DNA from: Pseudomonas kuykendallii
GTDB lineage: Bacteria > Pseudomonadota > Gammaproteobacteria > Pseudomonadales > Pseudomonadaceae
Assembly (NCBI RefSeq): GCF_900106975.1
Contig: NZ_FNNU01000002.1
Span: 620,001 to 684,000, forward strand
Length of the DNA: 64,000 nucleotides
Direction of reading: 5' to 3'
Made by a program: the position numbers and the translations under genes. Below, one piece after another: positions 52,241 through 62,430 of the stretch. The notes below the pieces were generated by a model. That model saw only the letters and a program-made list of their open reading frames with translations, was not told the origin of the DNA and searched no databases. Numbering within the stretch: the first letter of the stretch is position 1; each line of letters begins with the position of its first letter.

Positions 52241-53158
52241 ATGGTCGACAAACTGACGCATCTGAAGCAGCTGGAAGCCGAGAGCATCCACATCATTCGC
52301 GAGGTCGCCGCCGAGTTCGACAACCCGGTGATGCTGTATTCCATCGGCAAGGATTCCGCCGTGATGCTGCATCTGGCGCGCAAGGCCTTCTTCCCCGGCA
52401 AGCTGCCGTTCCCGGTCATGCACGTCGACACGCGCTGGAAATTCCAGGAGATGTACCGTTTCCGCGACAAGATGGTCGCCGAGATGGGCCTCGATCTGAT
52501 CACCCACATCAACCCGGACGGCGTGGCGCAGAACATCAACCCCTTCACCCACGGCAGTGCCAAGCACACCGACATCATGAAGACCGAAGGGCTGAAGCAG
52601 GCGCTCGACAAGTACGGTTTCGATGCGGCCTTCGGTGGCGCGCGGCGCGACGAAGAGAAGTCTCGTGCCAAGGAGCGCGTGTATTCCTTCCGCGACAGCA
52701 AGCACCGCTGGGACCCGAAGAACCAGCGTCCGGAGCTGTGGAACGTCTACAACGGCAAAGTGAAGAAGGGCGAGTCGATCCGCGTGTTCCCGCTCTCCAA
52801 CTGGACCGAGCTGGACATCTGGCAGTACATCTATCTGGAACAGATCCCGATCGTGCCGCTGTATTTCGCCGCCGAGCGCGACGTCATCGAGAAGAACGGC
52901 ACGCTGCTGATGATCGACGACGAGCGCATCCTCGAGTACCTCACGGACGAAGAGAAAGCCCGCATCCAGAAGAAGAGGGTGCGTTTCCGTACCCTCGGTT
53001 GCTACCCGCTGACCGGTGCGGTGGAGTCCGATGCGACCAGCCTCACCGACATCATCCAGGAAATGCTCCTGACCCGGACTTCCGAACGCCAGGGCCGCGT
53101 GATCGATCACGACGGCGCCGGCTCGATGGAAGAGAAAAAACGTCAGGGGTACTTTTGA
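52241..53158 (+). CDS. cysD: Sulfate adenylyltransferase subunit 2 CysD
   Basis: ATP sulfurylase catalytic subunit that makes APS from sulfate and ATP. It has 305 residues with the PP-loop SIGKDS at 34-39, [35 protein letters not shown] and [14 protein letters not shown]. One base before cysNC. Likely under CysB control as part of sulfur-starvation response; no CysB site can be identified with confidence. Confidence 0.98.
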   Translation: MVDKLTHLKQLEAESIHIIREVAAEFDNPVMLYSIGKDSAVMLHLARKAFFPGKLPFPVMHVDTRWKFQEMYRFRDKMVAEMGLDLITHINPDGVAQNINPFTHGSAKHTDIMKTEGLKQALDKYGFDAAFGGARRDEEKSRAKERVYSFRDSKHRWDPKNQRPELWNVYNGKVKKGESIRVFPLSNWTELDIWQYIYLEQIPIVPLYFAAERDVIEKNGTLLMIDDERILEYLTDEEKARIQKKRVRFRTLGCYPLTGAVESDATSLTDIIQEMLLTRTSERQGRVIDHDGAGSMEEKKRQGYF

Positions 53159-53159
53159 T

Positions 53160-55058
53160 ATGTCGCACCAATCCGAACTGATCAGCGAGGACATCCTCGC
53201 CTACCTGGCCCAGCACGAACGCAAGGAGCTGCTGCGCTTCCTCACCTGCGGCAACGTCGACGACGGCAAGAGCACCCTGATCGGGCGCCTGCTGCACGAC
53301 TCCAAGATGATCTACGAGGACCATCTGGAAGCCATCACCCGCGACTCCAAGAAGGTCGGCACCACCGGTGACGACATCGATCTGGCGCTGCTGGTCGACG
53401 GTCTGCAGGCCGAGCGCGAGCAGGGCATCACCATCGATGTCGCCTACCGCTATTTCTCCACCGCCAAGCGCAAGTTCATCATCGCCGACACCCCCGGCCA
53501 TGAGCAGTACACCCGCAACATGGCCACCGGCGCGTCCACCTGCGACCTGGCGATCATCCTCATCGATGCGCGCTACGGCGTGCAGACGCAGACCAAGCGC
53601 CACAGCTTCATCGCCTCCCTGCTGGGCATCCGCCACATCGTCGTGGCGATCAACAAGATGGACATCAACGGTTTCGACCAGGCGGTGTTCGAGCAGATCA
53701 AGGCCGATTACCTGGCCTTCGCCGAGCACATCCAACTGAAGCCGACCACCCTCGAGTTCGTGCCGATGTCGGCGCTCAAGGGCGATAACGTGGTCAACCG
53801 CAGCGAGCGCTCGCCGTGGTACACCGGCAAGCCGCTGATGGAAATTCTCGAGACCGTGGAGATCGCCGGCGACCGCAATTTCGACGACATGCGCTTCCCG
53901 GTGCAGTATGTCAACCGGCCGAACCTGAACTTCCGCGGCTTCGCCGGCACCCTGGCCAGCGGCGTGGTGCACAAGGGCGACGACGTCGTCGTGCTGCCGT
54001 CGGGCAAGGGCAGCCGGGTCAAGTCCATCGTCACCTACGAGGGCGAACTGGAGCAGGCCGGGCCTGGCCAGGCGATCACCCTGACCCTGGAAGACGAGAT
54101 CGACGTGTCGCGCGGCGACATGCTGGTGCACGCCGACAACCGTCCCCAGGTGGTCGACAGCTTCGACGCCATGCTGGTGTGGATGGCCGAAGAGCCGATG
54201 CTGCCGGGCAAGAAATACGACATCAAGCGCGCCACCAGCTACGTGCCGGGCTCGATCGCCAGCCTCGCCCACAAGATCGATATCAACGAACTGCAGGAAG
54301 TGCCGGCGAGCACCCTGGCGCTCAACGAGATCGGCAAGGTGCGCATCGCCCTGGATGCCTCCATCGCCCTCGACGGCTACGCGCAAAACCGCACCACCGG
54401 CGCCTTCATCGTCATCGACCGGCTCACCAACGGCACTGTCGGCGCCGGCATGATCGTCGCCCAGCCGCTCGGCAGCGGCGTTGGCGGTCATCACGGCGCG
54501 CTGGCGCACGTGTCCACCGAGGAGCGCGCCACGCGTTTCGGGCAGCAGCCGGCCACCGTGCTGTTCAGCGGCCTTTCCGGCGCGGGCAAGAGCACCCTGG
54601 CCTACGCGGTCGAGCGCAAGCTGTTCGATTCCGGCCGCGCGGTCTACGTGCTGGACGGCCAGAACCTGCGCCACGACCTGAACAAGGGCCTGCCGCAGGA
54701 CCGTTCCGGGCGCACCGAGAACTGGCGCCGTGCCGCCCACGTGGCACGCCAGTTCAACGAGGCCGGCCTGCTGACGCTGGCCGCGTTCGTTGCCCCGGAC
54801 GCCGAAGGGCGCGAGCAGGCGAAGACCCTCATCGGCGCGCAGCGGCTGATCACCGTGCACGTCAAGGCGTCCCTGGAAGCCTGCCGCGCGCGCGATCCGC
54901 AAGGGTTGTACGCCGCCGGGCAGGGCAACATCCCGGGCGATTCCTTCGCCTACGACGAGCCGCAGGATGCCGATCTGGTCATCGATACCGAACAGGTTTC
55001 GCTGGAAGAGGGTGTCAGGCAGGTGCTGGAGTTGCTTCGCCAGCGCGGCGCGATCTAA
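53160..55058 (+). CDS. cysNC: Bifunctional ATP sulfurylase GTPase / APS kinase CysNC
   Basis: Fusion of the GTPase subunit CysN, which drives the CysD reaction, with APS kinase CysC, which makes PAPS. It has 632 residues. GTPase motifs are GNVDDGKS (31-38), DTPGHEQYT and NKMD, and an EF-Tu-like barrel follows to about 430. The CysC domain starts near 455 with P-loop GLSGAGKS (471-478) and continues with [13 protein letters not shown] and [14 protein letters not shown]. The fusion is the usual form in Pseudomonas. A terminator lies 70 bases downstream. Confidence 0.97.
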   Translation: MSHQSELISEDILAYLAQHERKELLRFLTCGNVDDGKSTLIGRLLHDSKMIYEDHLEAITRDSKKVGTTGDDIDLALLVDGLQAEREQGITIDVAYRYFSTAKRKFIIADTPGHEQYTRNMATGASTCDLAIILIDARYGVQTQTKRHSFIASLLGIRHIVVAINKMDINGFDQAVFEQIKADYLAFAEHIQLKPTTLEFVPMSALKGDNVVNRSERSPWYTGKPLMEILETVEIAGDRNFDDMRFPVQYVNRPNLNFRGFAGTLASGVVHKGDDVVVLPSGKGSRVKSIVTYEGELEQAGPGQAITLTLEDEIDVSRGDMLVHADNRPQVVDSFDAMLVWMAEEPMLPGKKYDIKRATSYVPGSIASLAHKIDINELQEVPASTLALNEIGKVRIALDASIALDGYAQNRTTGAFIVIDRLTNGTVGAGMIVAQPLGSGVGGHHGALAHVSTEERATRFGQQPATVLFSGLSGAGKSTLAYAVERKLFDSGRAVYVLDGQNLRHDLNKGLPQDRSGRTENWRRAAHVARQFNEAGLLTLAAFVAPDAEGREQAKTLIGAQRLITVHVKASLEACRARDPQGLYAAGQGNIPGDSFAYDEPQDADLVIDTEQVSLEEGVRQVLELLRQRGAI

Positions 55059-55125
55059 CCCGGCACGCGGCCCGCGGCGTTGAAAGCCGCGGGATCGCCG
55101 GACAGGTTCTGAAACGCCGTACGCC

Positions 55126-55156
55126 AAAAAAGCCCCGCTCGTGCGGGGCTTTTTCG
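55126..55156. terminator. Terminator downstream of cysNC
   Basis: AAAAAAGCCCCGC-TCGT-GCGGGGCTTTTT, symmetrical and usable on both strands. Confidence 0.9.
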
Positions 55157-55188
55157 TGTCTGGAGCGCGCCTCGGGTGCCGCGCTTCT

Positions 55189-55216
55189 CGTCAGGCGTCA
55201 GGCGTCAGGCGCCAGG
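55189..55216. repeat. Short tandem heptamer repeat
   Basis: Four consecutive 7-base units, CGTCAGG three times then CGCCAGG, between two nearly identical terminators. Confidence 0.8.
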
Positions 55217-55255
55217 CGAGCTTCCGTGGTGCCGGTTTCACCGCGTGCGGCCAAC

Positions 55256-55283
55256 AAAAAGCCCCGCATTGGCGGGGCTTTCG
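55256..55283 (-). terminator. Terminator downstream of zapG
   Basis: GCCCCGC-ATTG-GCGGGGC with the T-run on the minus strand (GGCTTTTTG). It has the same stem as the terminator at 55131. Confidence 0.85.
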
Positions 55284-55300
55284 TCAACCAGTTTGCGACG

Positions 55301-55741
55301 TCAGTGGCGATTCTTCAGCCCGTAGCCTTCGGCCAGGGTGCCGGCGGTATCGGCGCTTTTCGGCGCGTAGTCCTTCGGCACTTCCACGCTCGCCGGCGGC
55401 GTCAGGCGTTCGCGCGGGCTGTAGGCTTCGTCGGCGTGCAGCGCGGCGAGCAGGCGCTGGCGCGTCAGCTCGTCCAGGGCCAGACGGTTGGCGCCGTCGG
55501 ACAGGTGCTCCTGCACGTCCTGATAGCTCTGGGTGAGTTTCTTCACCAGGCCGGCGGTGGTGTTGAAGTGGGTGACCACTTCGCTCTGGTAGGTATCGAA
55601 GCGTTCCTGCAGATCGTCGAGTTGACGCTGCGTGCGATTGGGCGCGGCGTGCGGCAGCAGGCGGGCGACCAGAAAACCGATGGCGATGCCGGCGAGCAGG
55701 GTGAGGGCCGGTAGCAACCAGGCCGTAAGCGTCTGTTCCAC
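55301..55741 (-). CDS. zapG: Cell-division protein ZapG (YhcB, DUF1043)
   Basis: Small bitopic inner-membrane protein involved in division and envelope growth. It has 146 residues: one N-terminal helix (about 8-28, WLLPALTLLAGIAIGFLVARL), then a coiled coil (RQLDDLQERFDTYQSEVV, HFNTTAGLVKKLTQSYQDVQEHL). The C-terminal tail is disordered. GTG start at 55741 with AGGAAGGA upstream. Confidence 0.92.
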   Translation of the reverse strand: MEQTLTAWLLPALTLLAGIAIGFLVARLLPHAAPNRTQRQLDDLQERFDTYQSEVVTHFNTTAGLVKKLTQSYQDVQEHLSDGANRLALDELTRQRLLAALHADEAYSPRERLTPPASVEVPKDYAPKSADTAGTLAEGYGLKNRH

Positions 55742-55970
55742 GAGTCCTTCCTCTATAAACGGCTTTGCTTTACGTTACCGGCTCGGGCCTGGGCTGTATA
55801 CCGCGATGCGTGTCGCCAGGCTTGTCGTCGCGGCTTTCATGACCGCGACGCCGGATGCGATCGAGGGATCTCGCGATCCCCCTGCCCGGTGGTTTTTCGC
55901 GCACTCCGCTGAAATCCGCCGGGGTTCAACCAAGACGAGTCGACCCGCCACGAGGTCACGGAGTTCCCCC

Positions 55971-56600
55971 TTGCTCAGCCGCGAAACCCCCTTGCTGCTC
56001 GACGGCCCCTGCGGCCAACTCGAAGCCCTTCACCTCGACCTGCCCGAGGCCCGTGGCCTGGCGCTGGTCTGCCATCCCAATCCGATCCAGGGCGGCACCA
56101 TGCTGAACAAGGTGGTTTCCACCCTGCAGCGTTCCGCCCGCGATTCTGGCTACACGACGTTGCGTTTCAATTACCGCGGCGTCGGTGCCAGTGCCGGCGC
56201 CTCGGACATGCGCGAGGGCGAAGTGGACGATGCCGAGGCCGCGGCCGACTGGCTGCTGGCACAGCATCCGGGATTGCCGCTGACGCTGCTCGGCTTCTCC
56301 TTCGGCGGCTTCGTCGTGGCCAGCCTGGCGGCGCGCCTCGAGGCCCGCGGCATCGCCGTGCAGAAGGTGTTCATGATCGCGCCGGCAGTGATGCGCCTGG
56401 GTGCCGACTTCGTCCTGCCGTCGCACGGGCAGATCACCCTGATCCAGCCGGAGCAGGACGAGGTGATCGAGCCGCAGCGGGTGTTCGACTGGAGCGCTGC
56501 GCAGGCGCGTGCCCATGAGCTGCTGAAAGTGGCAGAATGCGGCCACTTTTTTCACGGCAAACTGACCGATCTGAAAGATCTGCTGCTGCCTCGCCTCTGA
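55971..56600 (+). CDS. Alpha/beta hydrolase (YfhR/COG2945-like)
   Basis: 209 residues from the TTG at 55971, chosen because GGAG lies seven bases upstream and because the family begins near this point. The ATG at 55839 would add 44 residues that look non-coding. Serine-hydrolase features are [16 protein letters not shown] (oxyanion region), [11 protein letters not shown], nucleophile elbow [10 protein letters not shown], the acid in PEQDEVI and the histidine in ECGHFFHG. Substrate unknown. It lies between zapG (divergent) and trpS as in PAO1. No transmembrane or signal sequence. Confidence 0.88.
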   Translation: MLSRETPLLLDGPCGQLEALHLDLPEARGLALVCHPNPIQGGTMLNKVVSTLQRSARDSGYTTLRFNYRGVGASAGASDMREGEVDDAEAAADWLLAQHPGLPLTLLGFSFGGFVVASLAARLEARGIAVQKVFMIAPAVMRLGADFVLPSHGQITLIQPEQDEVIEPQRVFDWSAAQARAHELLKVAECGHFFHGKLTDLKDLLLPRL

Positions 56601-56626
56601 CCGAACGCCGCCAACAAGCGAACGCC

Positions 56627-57982
56627 ATGACCACACGCATCCTCACCGGAATCACCACCACCGGCACGCCGCACCTGGGCAACTACGCCGGCGCCATTCG
56701 CCCGGCGATCGTCGCCAGCCGCGATCCGCAGGCGGATTCGTTCTATTTCCTCGCCGACTACCACGCGCTGATCAAGTGCGACGACCCGCTGCGCATCCAG
56801 CGCTCGCGCCTGGAGATCGCCGCCACCTGGCTGGCCTGTGGGCTGGACCCCGAGCGCGCGACCTTCTACCGGCAGTCGGACATCCCGGAAATCCCCGAGC
56901 TGACCTGGCTGCTCACCTGTGTCGCCGGCAAGGGCCTGCTCAACCGGGCGCACGCCTACAAGGCGTCGGTGGACAAGAACCTGGAGAACGGCGAGGACCC
57001 GGATGCCGGCGTGACCATGGGCCTGTTCAGCTACCCGATCCTGATGGCCGCCGACATCCTGATGTTCAATGCGCACAAGGTGCCGGTCGGGCGTGACCAG
57101 ATTCAGCACGTGGAAATGGCCCGCGACATCGGCCAGCGCTTCAATCACCTGTTCGGTGCCGGCAAGGAGCTCTTCACCCTGCCCGAGGCGGTGATCGAGG
57201 AGGGCGTGGCGACGCTGCCGGGCCTGGACGGGCGCAAGATGTCGAAGAGCTACGACAACACCATCCCGCTGTTCGGCAGCGCCAGGCAGCTCAAGGATGC
57301 CATCGCCCGCATCGTCACCGACTCGCGCGCCCCCGGCGAGCCGAAGGACCCGGACAACTCGCACCTGTTCACCCTCTACCAGGGCTTCGCCACGCCCACC
57401 CAGCAGGCGGCTTTCCGTGACGAGCTGCTCAGCGGCCTGGCCTGGGGCGAAGCCAAGCAGCGCCTGTTCCAGCTGCTCGACGACGAGCTCGGCGAGGCGC
57501 GCGAACGCTACCACGCGCTGGTCGAGCGTCCGTCCGATCTGGAGGACATCCTCCTTGCCGGCGCCGCCAAGGCGCGCAGAACCGCCACGCCGTTCCTCGA
57601 GCAGTTGCGCGAGTCGGTCGGCCTGCGCTCGTTCCGCAGCCAGGCACAGGGCCCTGCCGGCGGCAGGAAGAAGGCCGCCAAGGGTGCGCGGTTCGTCAGC
57701 TTCCGCGAGCGCGACGGCAGCTTCCACTTCCGCTTGCTCGCCGCCGATGGCGAAGAACTGCTGCTCTCGCGTGCCTTCGCCGACCCCAAGGCGGCGGGTG
57801 CCGCCAGCCAGCGCGTGGTCGAGGAGGGCGCCGACGCGCTCGACCTGCGCGCCGGTGCCAATCGCTTCGCGCTGTGGCTCGATGGCGAGCTGCTGGCGCA
57901 GAGTCCGGCCTACGCCGACGCGTCGCAGCGTGATGCCGGCATGGCGCGGCTGCGCGAGGCGCTCGCCAGCCTCGCCGCCTGA
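56627..57982 (+). CDS. trpS: Tryptophanyl-tRNA synthetase with C-terminal extension
   Basis: Class Ic synthetase, 451 residues from the ATG at 56627. HIGH-type motif TGTPHLGNY (12-20) and KMSKS at 204-208. The enzyme core ends near residue 340. An extra domain of roughly 100 residues follows ([20 protein letters not shown], then [19 protein letters not shown]) that resembles a UPF0339/DUF1508-like beta unit. Standard TrpS is about 330-350 residues; the long form is known from Pseudomonas. Confidence 0.96.
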   Translation: MTTRILTGITTTGTPHLGNYAGAIRPAIVASRDPQADSFYFLADYHALIKCDDPLRIQRSRLEIAATWLACGLDPERATFYRQSDIPEIPELTWLLTCVAGKGLLNRAHAYKASVDKNLENGEDPDAGVTMGLFSYPILMAADILMFNAHKVPVGRDQIQHVEMARDIGQRFNHLFGAGKELFTLPEAVIEEGVATLPGLDGRKMSKSYDNTIPLFGSARQLKDAIARIVTDSRAPGEPKDPDNSHLFTLYQGFATPTQQAAFRDELLSGLAWGEAKQRLFQLLDDELGEARERYHALVERPSDLEDILLAGAAKARRTATPFLEQLRESVGLRSFRSQAQGPAGGRKKAAKGARFVSFRERDGSFHFRLLAADGEELLLSRAFADPKAAGAASQRVVEEGADALDLRAGANRFALWLDGELLAQSPAYADASQRDAGMARLREALASLAA

Positions 57983-58098
57983 CGGAACATAGTGGCGCGC
58001 GCGTTCTCCAACGACCTGCGCCACGCAGCGCCGCGGTCCTCGCGGCGCCCTCATCGCTGGCAACCGTCCGCCTTACCTGCAACCGTGAGGACAGTGCC

Positions 58099-59268
58099 TT
58101 GAACGACCTCAGCCAATTGCCAACCCCGGAGGCCGCCGCTAAAGTGTCGGCCCCGCTTCACGACCCCGACTCGGCCATGACCCCTCTTGAGCGCTATCAG
58201 GCTGACCTGAAACGTCCCGACTTCTTCCACGATGCGGCGCAGGAAACAGCCGTGCGGCATCTGCAACGCCTGTATGACGATCTGGTGGCGGAGCAGAACA
58301 AATCCGGCCTGCTGGGCAAGCTGTTCGGCAAGAAGCGCCAGGGGCCGATCAAGGGCCTGTACTTCTGGGGCGGCGTCGGCCGCGGCAAGACCTACCTGGT
58401 CGATACCTTCTTCGACGCGTTGCCGTTCAAGGAAAAGACCCGCACGCACTTCCACCGCTTCATGAAGCGCGTGCATGAGGAAATGAAGACCCTCAAGGGC
58501 GAGAAGAACCCGCTGACCATCATCGGCAAGCGTTTCGCCGACGAGAGCCGGGTGATCTGCTTCGACGAGTTCTTCGTCTCCGACATCACCGACGCGATGA
58601 TCCTGGCGACCCTGCTCGAGGAGCTGTTCAAGAACGGCGTGAGCCTGGTGGCGACTTCCAACATCGTCCCCGACGGCCTCTACAAGGACGGCCTGCAGCG
58701 CGCGCGCTTCCTGCCCGCCATCGAGCTGTTGAAGAAGCACACCGAGATCGTCAACGTCGACAGCGGCGTCGACTACCGCCTGCGCGCGCTGGAGCAGGCC
58801 GAGCTGTTCCACTGGCCGCTTTCCGCCGAGGTCGATGCGCTCATGGCGCAGAGCTTCGTCAGCTTGCTGCACGACTGCGAGCACGCCGAGGACGATGTCG
58901 ACCTGATGATCGAGAACCGCGCGATCCATGCGCGCCGGGTCTGCCAGGACGTCGCCTGGTTCGACTTCCGCGATATCTGCGACGGCCCGCGCAGCCAGAA
59001 CGACTACATCGAGCTGGGCAAGATCTACCACGCGGTGCTGGTTTCCAAGGTCGAGAAGATGGACGCCGCGAAGGACGACATGGCGCGCCGCTTCATCAAC
59101 CTGGTGGACGAGTTCTACGACCGCAACGTCAAGCTCATCCTCTCCGCTGAGGTCGAGTTGAAGGACCTCTACAGCGGCGGCCGGCTGACCTTCGAGTTCC
59201 AGCGCACCCTCAGCCGTCTGCTGGAAATGCAGTCGCACGAGTTCCTCGCGCGCCCGCACCGTCCCTGA
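58099..59268 (+). CDS. zapE: Cell division ATPase ZapE (AFG1 family)
   Basis: Peripheral Z-ring ATPase, 389 residues from the TTG at 58099, which has TGAGGA eight bases upstream. Many relatives begin at the ATG at 58177 (MTPLERYQADL), but that codon has no ribosome site. Walker A is GGVGRGKT (91-98), Walker B is VICFDEFFVSD, and the arginine-finger region is ATSNIVPDGLY. Standard AFG1 body. Confidence 0.95.
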   Translation: MNDLSQLPTPEAAAKVSAPLHDPDSAMTPLERYQADLKRPDFFHDAAQETAVRHLQRLYDDLVAEQNKSGLLGKLFGKKRQGPIKGLYFWGGVGRGKTYLVDTFFDALPFKEKTRTHFHRFMKRVHEEMKTLKGEKNPLTIIGKRFADESRVICFDEFFVSDITDAMILATLLEELFKNGVSLVATSNIVPDGLYKDGLQRARFLPAIELLKKHTEIVNVDSGVDYRLRALEQAELFHWPLSAEVDALMAQSFVSLLHDCEHAEDDVDLMIENRAIHARRVCQDVAWFDFRDICDGPRSQNDYIELGKIYHAVLVSKVEKMDAAKDDMARRFINLVDEFYDRNVKLILSAEVELKDLYSGGRLTFEFQRTLSRLLEMQSHEFLARPHRP

Positions 59269-59274
59269 CCCGTT

Positions 59275-59315
59275 GCGCGGCGCGCGTCTGCTCGCCGCGC
59301 CGGCCGGAATCCTTT
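59275..59315 (+). terminator. Possible terminator after zapE
   Basis: Stem GCGCGGCG / CGCCGCGC (59275-59300), then GGAATCCTTTTCTTCC. The T-run is interrupted. It lies between the convergent zapE and the regulator. Confidence 0.35.
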
Positions 59316-59328
59316 TCTTCCCGAATGC

Positions 59329-60318
59329 TCACGCGTCCTTGCGGTGGAACTGCTGCCGATAGCGGTTCGGCGACAGCTCGGTGTGCTGGCGGAAGAGGCG
59401 GGCGAAGAAGCTCGCGTCGTCGTAACCCACTTCGTAGCTGATCGTCTTGATGCTCTTGCGCGTCGCCGAGAGCAGGCCCTTGGCCGTCTCGATGCGCAGG
59501 CGTTGCAGGTAATGCAGCGGTTTGTCGCCGGTGGCGGCCTGGAAGCGGCGCATGAAATTGCGAATGCTCATGCCGTGTTCGCGGGCGACGTCCTCGAAAC
59601 GGAACTTGTCGGCGAAGTGCTCCTCCAGCCAGTGCTGAATCTGCAGCACGGCGACGTCCTGGTGCAGCTTCTGCCCGCCGAAGCCGATCCTCCCCGGCGT
59701 GTAGCTGCGTTGCACCTCGAAGAGGATGTCGCGCGACACGCCCTGTGCCACGGCGGCGCCGCAGAAACGTTCGATCAGGTAGATGTAGAGGTCGCAGGCG
59801 GAGGTCACGCCGCCGGCGCAGTAGAGGTTGTCGGCGTCGGTGAGGTGCTTGTCCTGGTTCAGTTGCACGCGCGGATAACGGCGGGCGAACTCCTCATGGA
59901 AGCGCCAGTAGGTGGTCGCTTCCTTGCCATCGAGCAGCCCGGCCTCGGCCATCCAGAACACTCCGGTGGCCTCGCCGCAGATGGCGCCTCCGGCGGCGTG
60001 GCAGTCGCGCAACCACTGAAGAACCTGCGGATGTCGCTCGCGCAGCGCGTCGAAGTTGCCCCAGAACGCTGGCAGGATGATCGCGTCGGCGGCTTGCAGT
60101 CCTCCATTCACCGGGATGCTGACGTCGCTGAAGCTTCGTACCGGGCGGCCGTCGGGGCTCACCAGCTGGATCTCCAGCGTAGGGCCCAGGCCGAGCTGCT
60201 TGCCGTGGCGCACGCTGGCCATGTGGAAGAAGTCTTTTGCCTGCATCAGCGTCGAGCCGAAGGAGCCTTCGGTGGCGAGAATACTGACCCGCAGGGGCAC
60301 GGAGGTCGCGTTGGGCAT
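59329..60318 (-). CDS. GlxA/AraC-family transcriptional regulator
   Basis: 329 residues. An N-terminal DJ-1/PfpI-like domain (1-190; GGLQAADAIILPAFWG, AICGEATGVFWMAEAG) is joined to a C-terminal AraC DNA-binding domain with two HTH units (FEDVAREHGMSIRNFMRRFQ, then IKTISYEVGYDDASFFARLF). The nucleophile-elbow position retains a cysteine in AICGEAT. Divergent from the acyl-CoA dehydrogenase across 164 bases, suggesting it controls that gene; PAO1 has the same pair. Effector unknown. Confidence 0.9.
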   Translation of the reverse strand: MPNATSVPLRVSILATEGSFGSTLMQAKDFFHMASVRHGKQLGLGPTLEIQLVSPDGRPVRSFSDVSIPVNGGLQAADAIILPAFWGNFDALRERHPQVLQWLRDCHAAGGAICGEATGVFWMAEAGLLDGKEATTYWRFHEEFARRYPRVQLNQDKHLTDADNLYCAGGVTSACDLYIYLIERFCGAAVAQGVSRDILFEVQRSYTPGRIGFGGQKLHQDVAVLQIQHWLEEHFADKFRFEDVAREHGMSIRNFMRRFQAATGDKPLHYLQRLRIETAKGLLSATRKSIKTISYEVGYDDASFFARLFRQHTELSPNRYRQQFHRKDA

Positions 60319-60482
60319 GCTCTTGTTCTTATAGGTAAATAGTGGGGTATAAGCGTCAGTTTCCGGCAGGATCGTCTTATTTTTTGTCGCTTGTGTCCAG
60401 TGTGTAGCGGGTCGGCGTGGCCTACAGTCTCGGGCTCATGCTGCCTACAACTCCAATAACAGACGCATCCGAAGGTGATCCG

Positions 60483-61619
60483 ATGATTCCCAGAACTCCG
60501 TTCAATTCCGACCACGAACTCTTTCGCGACAGCGTGCGCAAGTTCCTCGAACAGGAGGCGGTGCCGTTTCACGCACAGTGGGAGAAGGACGGTCACGTCG
60601 ATCGGAGCCTCTGGAACAAGGCCGGCGAGGCGGGGATGCTCTGCTCGCATCTGCCGGAGGAATACGGCGGCATGGCGGCGGATTTTCTCTACAGCACCGT
60701 GGTGATCGAAGAGGTCGGCCGGCTGGGCCTGACCGGTATCGGCTTCTCGCTGCATTCGGACATCGTCGCGCCTTACATCCTGCATTACGGCAGTGAGGCG
60801 CTGAAACAGAAGTACCTGCCGCGGATGGTGACGGGCGAACTGGTCACGGCCATCGCGATGACCGAGCCGGGCGCCGGGTCCGACCTGCAGGGCGTCAAGA
60901 CCACCGCGGTGGCGGATGGCGACGAGTACGTCATCAACGGCTCGAAGACCTTCATCACCAACGGTTTTCTCGCCGACCTGGTGATCGTCGTCGCCAAGAC
61001 CGATCCCAAGGCGGGCGCCAAGGGTACCAGCCTGTTCCTGGTCGAGGCGGGAACGCCCGGCTTTTCCAAGGGCAAGCGCCTGGAAAAGGTCGGCATGAAG
61101 GCACAGGACACCTCCGAGCTGTTCTTCCAGGATGTACGGGTGCCGAAGGAAAACCTCCTCGGCCAGGCCGGAATGGGCTTCGCCTACCTGATGCAGGAAC
61201 TGCCTCAGGAGCGCCTCACTGTCGGTATCGGCGCCATGGCCTCGGCCGAGGCGGCGCTGAAGTGGACGCTGGATTACACCCGCGAGCGCAAGGCGTTCGG
61301 CAAGGCCATCGCGGATTTCCAGAACACCCGTTTCAAGCTCGCCGAAATGGCCACTGAAATACAGATCGGTCGGGTGTTCCTCGATCGCTGTCTCGAACTG
61401 CACCTGGACGGCAAGCTCGACGTGCCGACGGCGGCGATGCTCAAGTACTGGAGCACCGACCTGCAATGCAAGGTGCTCGACGAGTGCGTGCAGTTGCATG
61501 GCGGTTACGGCTTCATGTGGGAATACCCGGTTGCCCGCGCCTGGGCCGACGCTCGGGTGCAGCGCATCTACGCCGGCACCAACGAGATCATGAAGGAAAT
61601 CATCGCGCGCACGCTCTAG
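60483..61619 (+). CDS. Acyl-CoA dehydrogenase
   Basis: FAD enzyme introducing a trans-2 double bond into an acyl-CoA. It has 378 residues with ATG at 60483. Motifs are AIAMTEPGAGSDLQ, FITNGFLADLVIVVA, QERLTVGIGAMASAEAAL, RKAFGKAIADFQNTRF and QLHGGYGFMWEYPVARAWAD. The C-terminal RIYAGTNEIMKEIIARTL carries the usual catalytic-region glutamate (TNEI). Chain-length preference cannot be told. nfi follows after 51 bases. Confidence 0.94.
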   Translation: MIPRTPFNSDHELFRDSVRKFLEQEAVPFHAQWEKDGHVDRSLWNKAGEAGMLCSHLPEEYGGMAADFLYSTVVIEEVGRLGLTGIGFSLHSDIVAPYILHYGSEALKQKYLPRMVTGELVTAIAMTEPGAGSDLQGVKTTAVADGDEYVINGSKTFITNGFLADLVIVVAKTDPKAGAKGTSLFLVEAGTPGFSKGKRLEKVGMKAQDTSELFFQDVRVPKENLLGQAGMGFAYLMQELPQERLTVGIGAMASAEAALKWTLDYTRERKAFGKAIADFQNTRFKLAEMATEIQIGRVFLDRCLELHLDGKLDVPTAAMLKYWSTDLQCKVLDECVQLHGGYGFMWEYPVARAWADARVQRIYAGTNEIMKEIIARTL

Positions 61620-61670
61620 CGAACCCGTCGGCCATGCGCTCGTCAAATCCGGATCACAGAGGAGAAGCGC

Positions 61671-62393
61671 ATGTCCGAGGTCGTCACTTCGGCGAATTCA
61701 GTGTTCCAGGACTGGGACGGCAGCGTGGCCAGCGCCCGTGCCCTGCAGACCGCGCTCGCCGGGCAGGTTCGTATCGTCGATGACTATCCGCCACTGCAGG
61801 TGATCGCCGGTGTCGACGTCGGTTTCGAGGAGGGCGGCGCCGTCACTCGCGCCGCGGCGGTGCTCCTCGACGCGCAGACGCTGCTGCCCGTGGCGCAGTC
61901 CGTGGCTCGGGTTCCCACCAGCATGCCCTATGTGCCGGGCCTGTTGTCCTTCCGCGAGCTGCCGGCATTGCTGGCGGTGCTGGAATCGCTGCCGCGGGTG
62001 CCGGATCTGATCGTCTGCGACGGCCAGGGGATCGCTCATCCTCGACGCCTGGGGATAGCCTCGCATCTGGGCGTGGTAACGGGGCTACCGACGATTGGCG
62101 TGGCGAAGAACATCCTCTGTGGCGAGCACGGCGAGCTGGGCGTCCAGCGAGGCGCGAAGGTGCCGCTCGAGCATCGGGGAGACATGATTGGTTGGGTCCT
62201 GCGCAGCAAGGACGGCGTGCGTCCGCTGATCGTTTCTCCGGGGCATCGGGTCTCCATGCAGTCGGCTGTCGAGTTGGTTCTTGGCTGGGGACGCGGCTAT
62301 CGATTGCCGGAGCCGACGCGTCTGGCCGACCGCCTGGCGTCCCGCCGAGGACCGATGCCGGGGGCGGAGTCGCGGACGATGGAGCTGTTCTGA
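61671..62393 (+). CDS. nfi: Endonuclease V
   Basis: Deoxyinosine-specific endonuclease (cuts one base 3' of inosine). It has 240 residues with catalytic D49 (AGVDVGF), E96 (SFRELPAL) and D117 ([14 protein letters not shown]). The wedge motif PYVPG lies at 86-90 and the IASHLGV pocket follows. ATG preceded by GAGGAGAAG. Followed by a 266-base gap to rplM. Confidence 0.95.
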   Translation: MSEVVTSANSVFQDWDGSVASARALQTALAGQVRIVDDYPPLQVIAGVDVGFEEGGAVTRAAAVLLDAQTLLPVAQSVARVPTSMPYVPGLLSFRELPALLAVLESLPRVPDLIVCDGQGIAHPRRLGIASHLGVVTGLPTIGVAKNILCGEHGELGVQRGAKVPLEHRGDMIGWVLRSKDGVRPLIVSPGHRVSMQSAVELVLGWGRGYRLPEPTRLADRLASRRGPMPGAESRTMELF

Positions 62394-62430
62394 AGGCGGA
62401 GCCATTGCCCGAAAATGAAAAATCGGGTTG

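Noticed and set aside
53052-55127. Minus-strand frame of about 690 codons over cysNC
   Set aside because: The plus strand encodes a complete CysNC with all motifs; the antisense reading has none.
55632-55970. N-terminal extension of the alpha/beta hydrolase
   Set aside because: The added residues are low-complexity and overlap the zapG start region; the family begins at about 55971.
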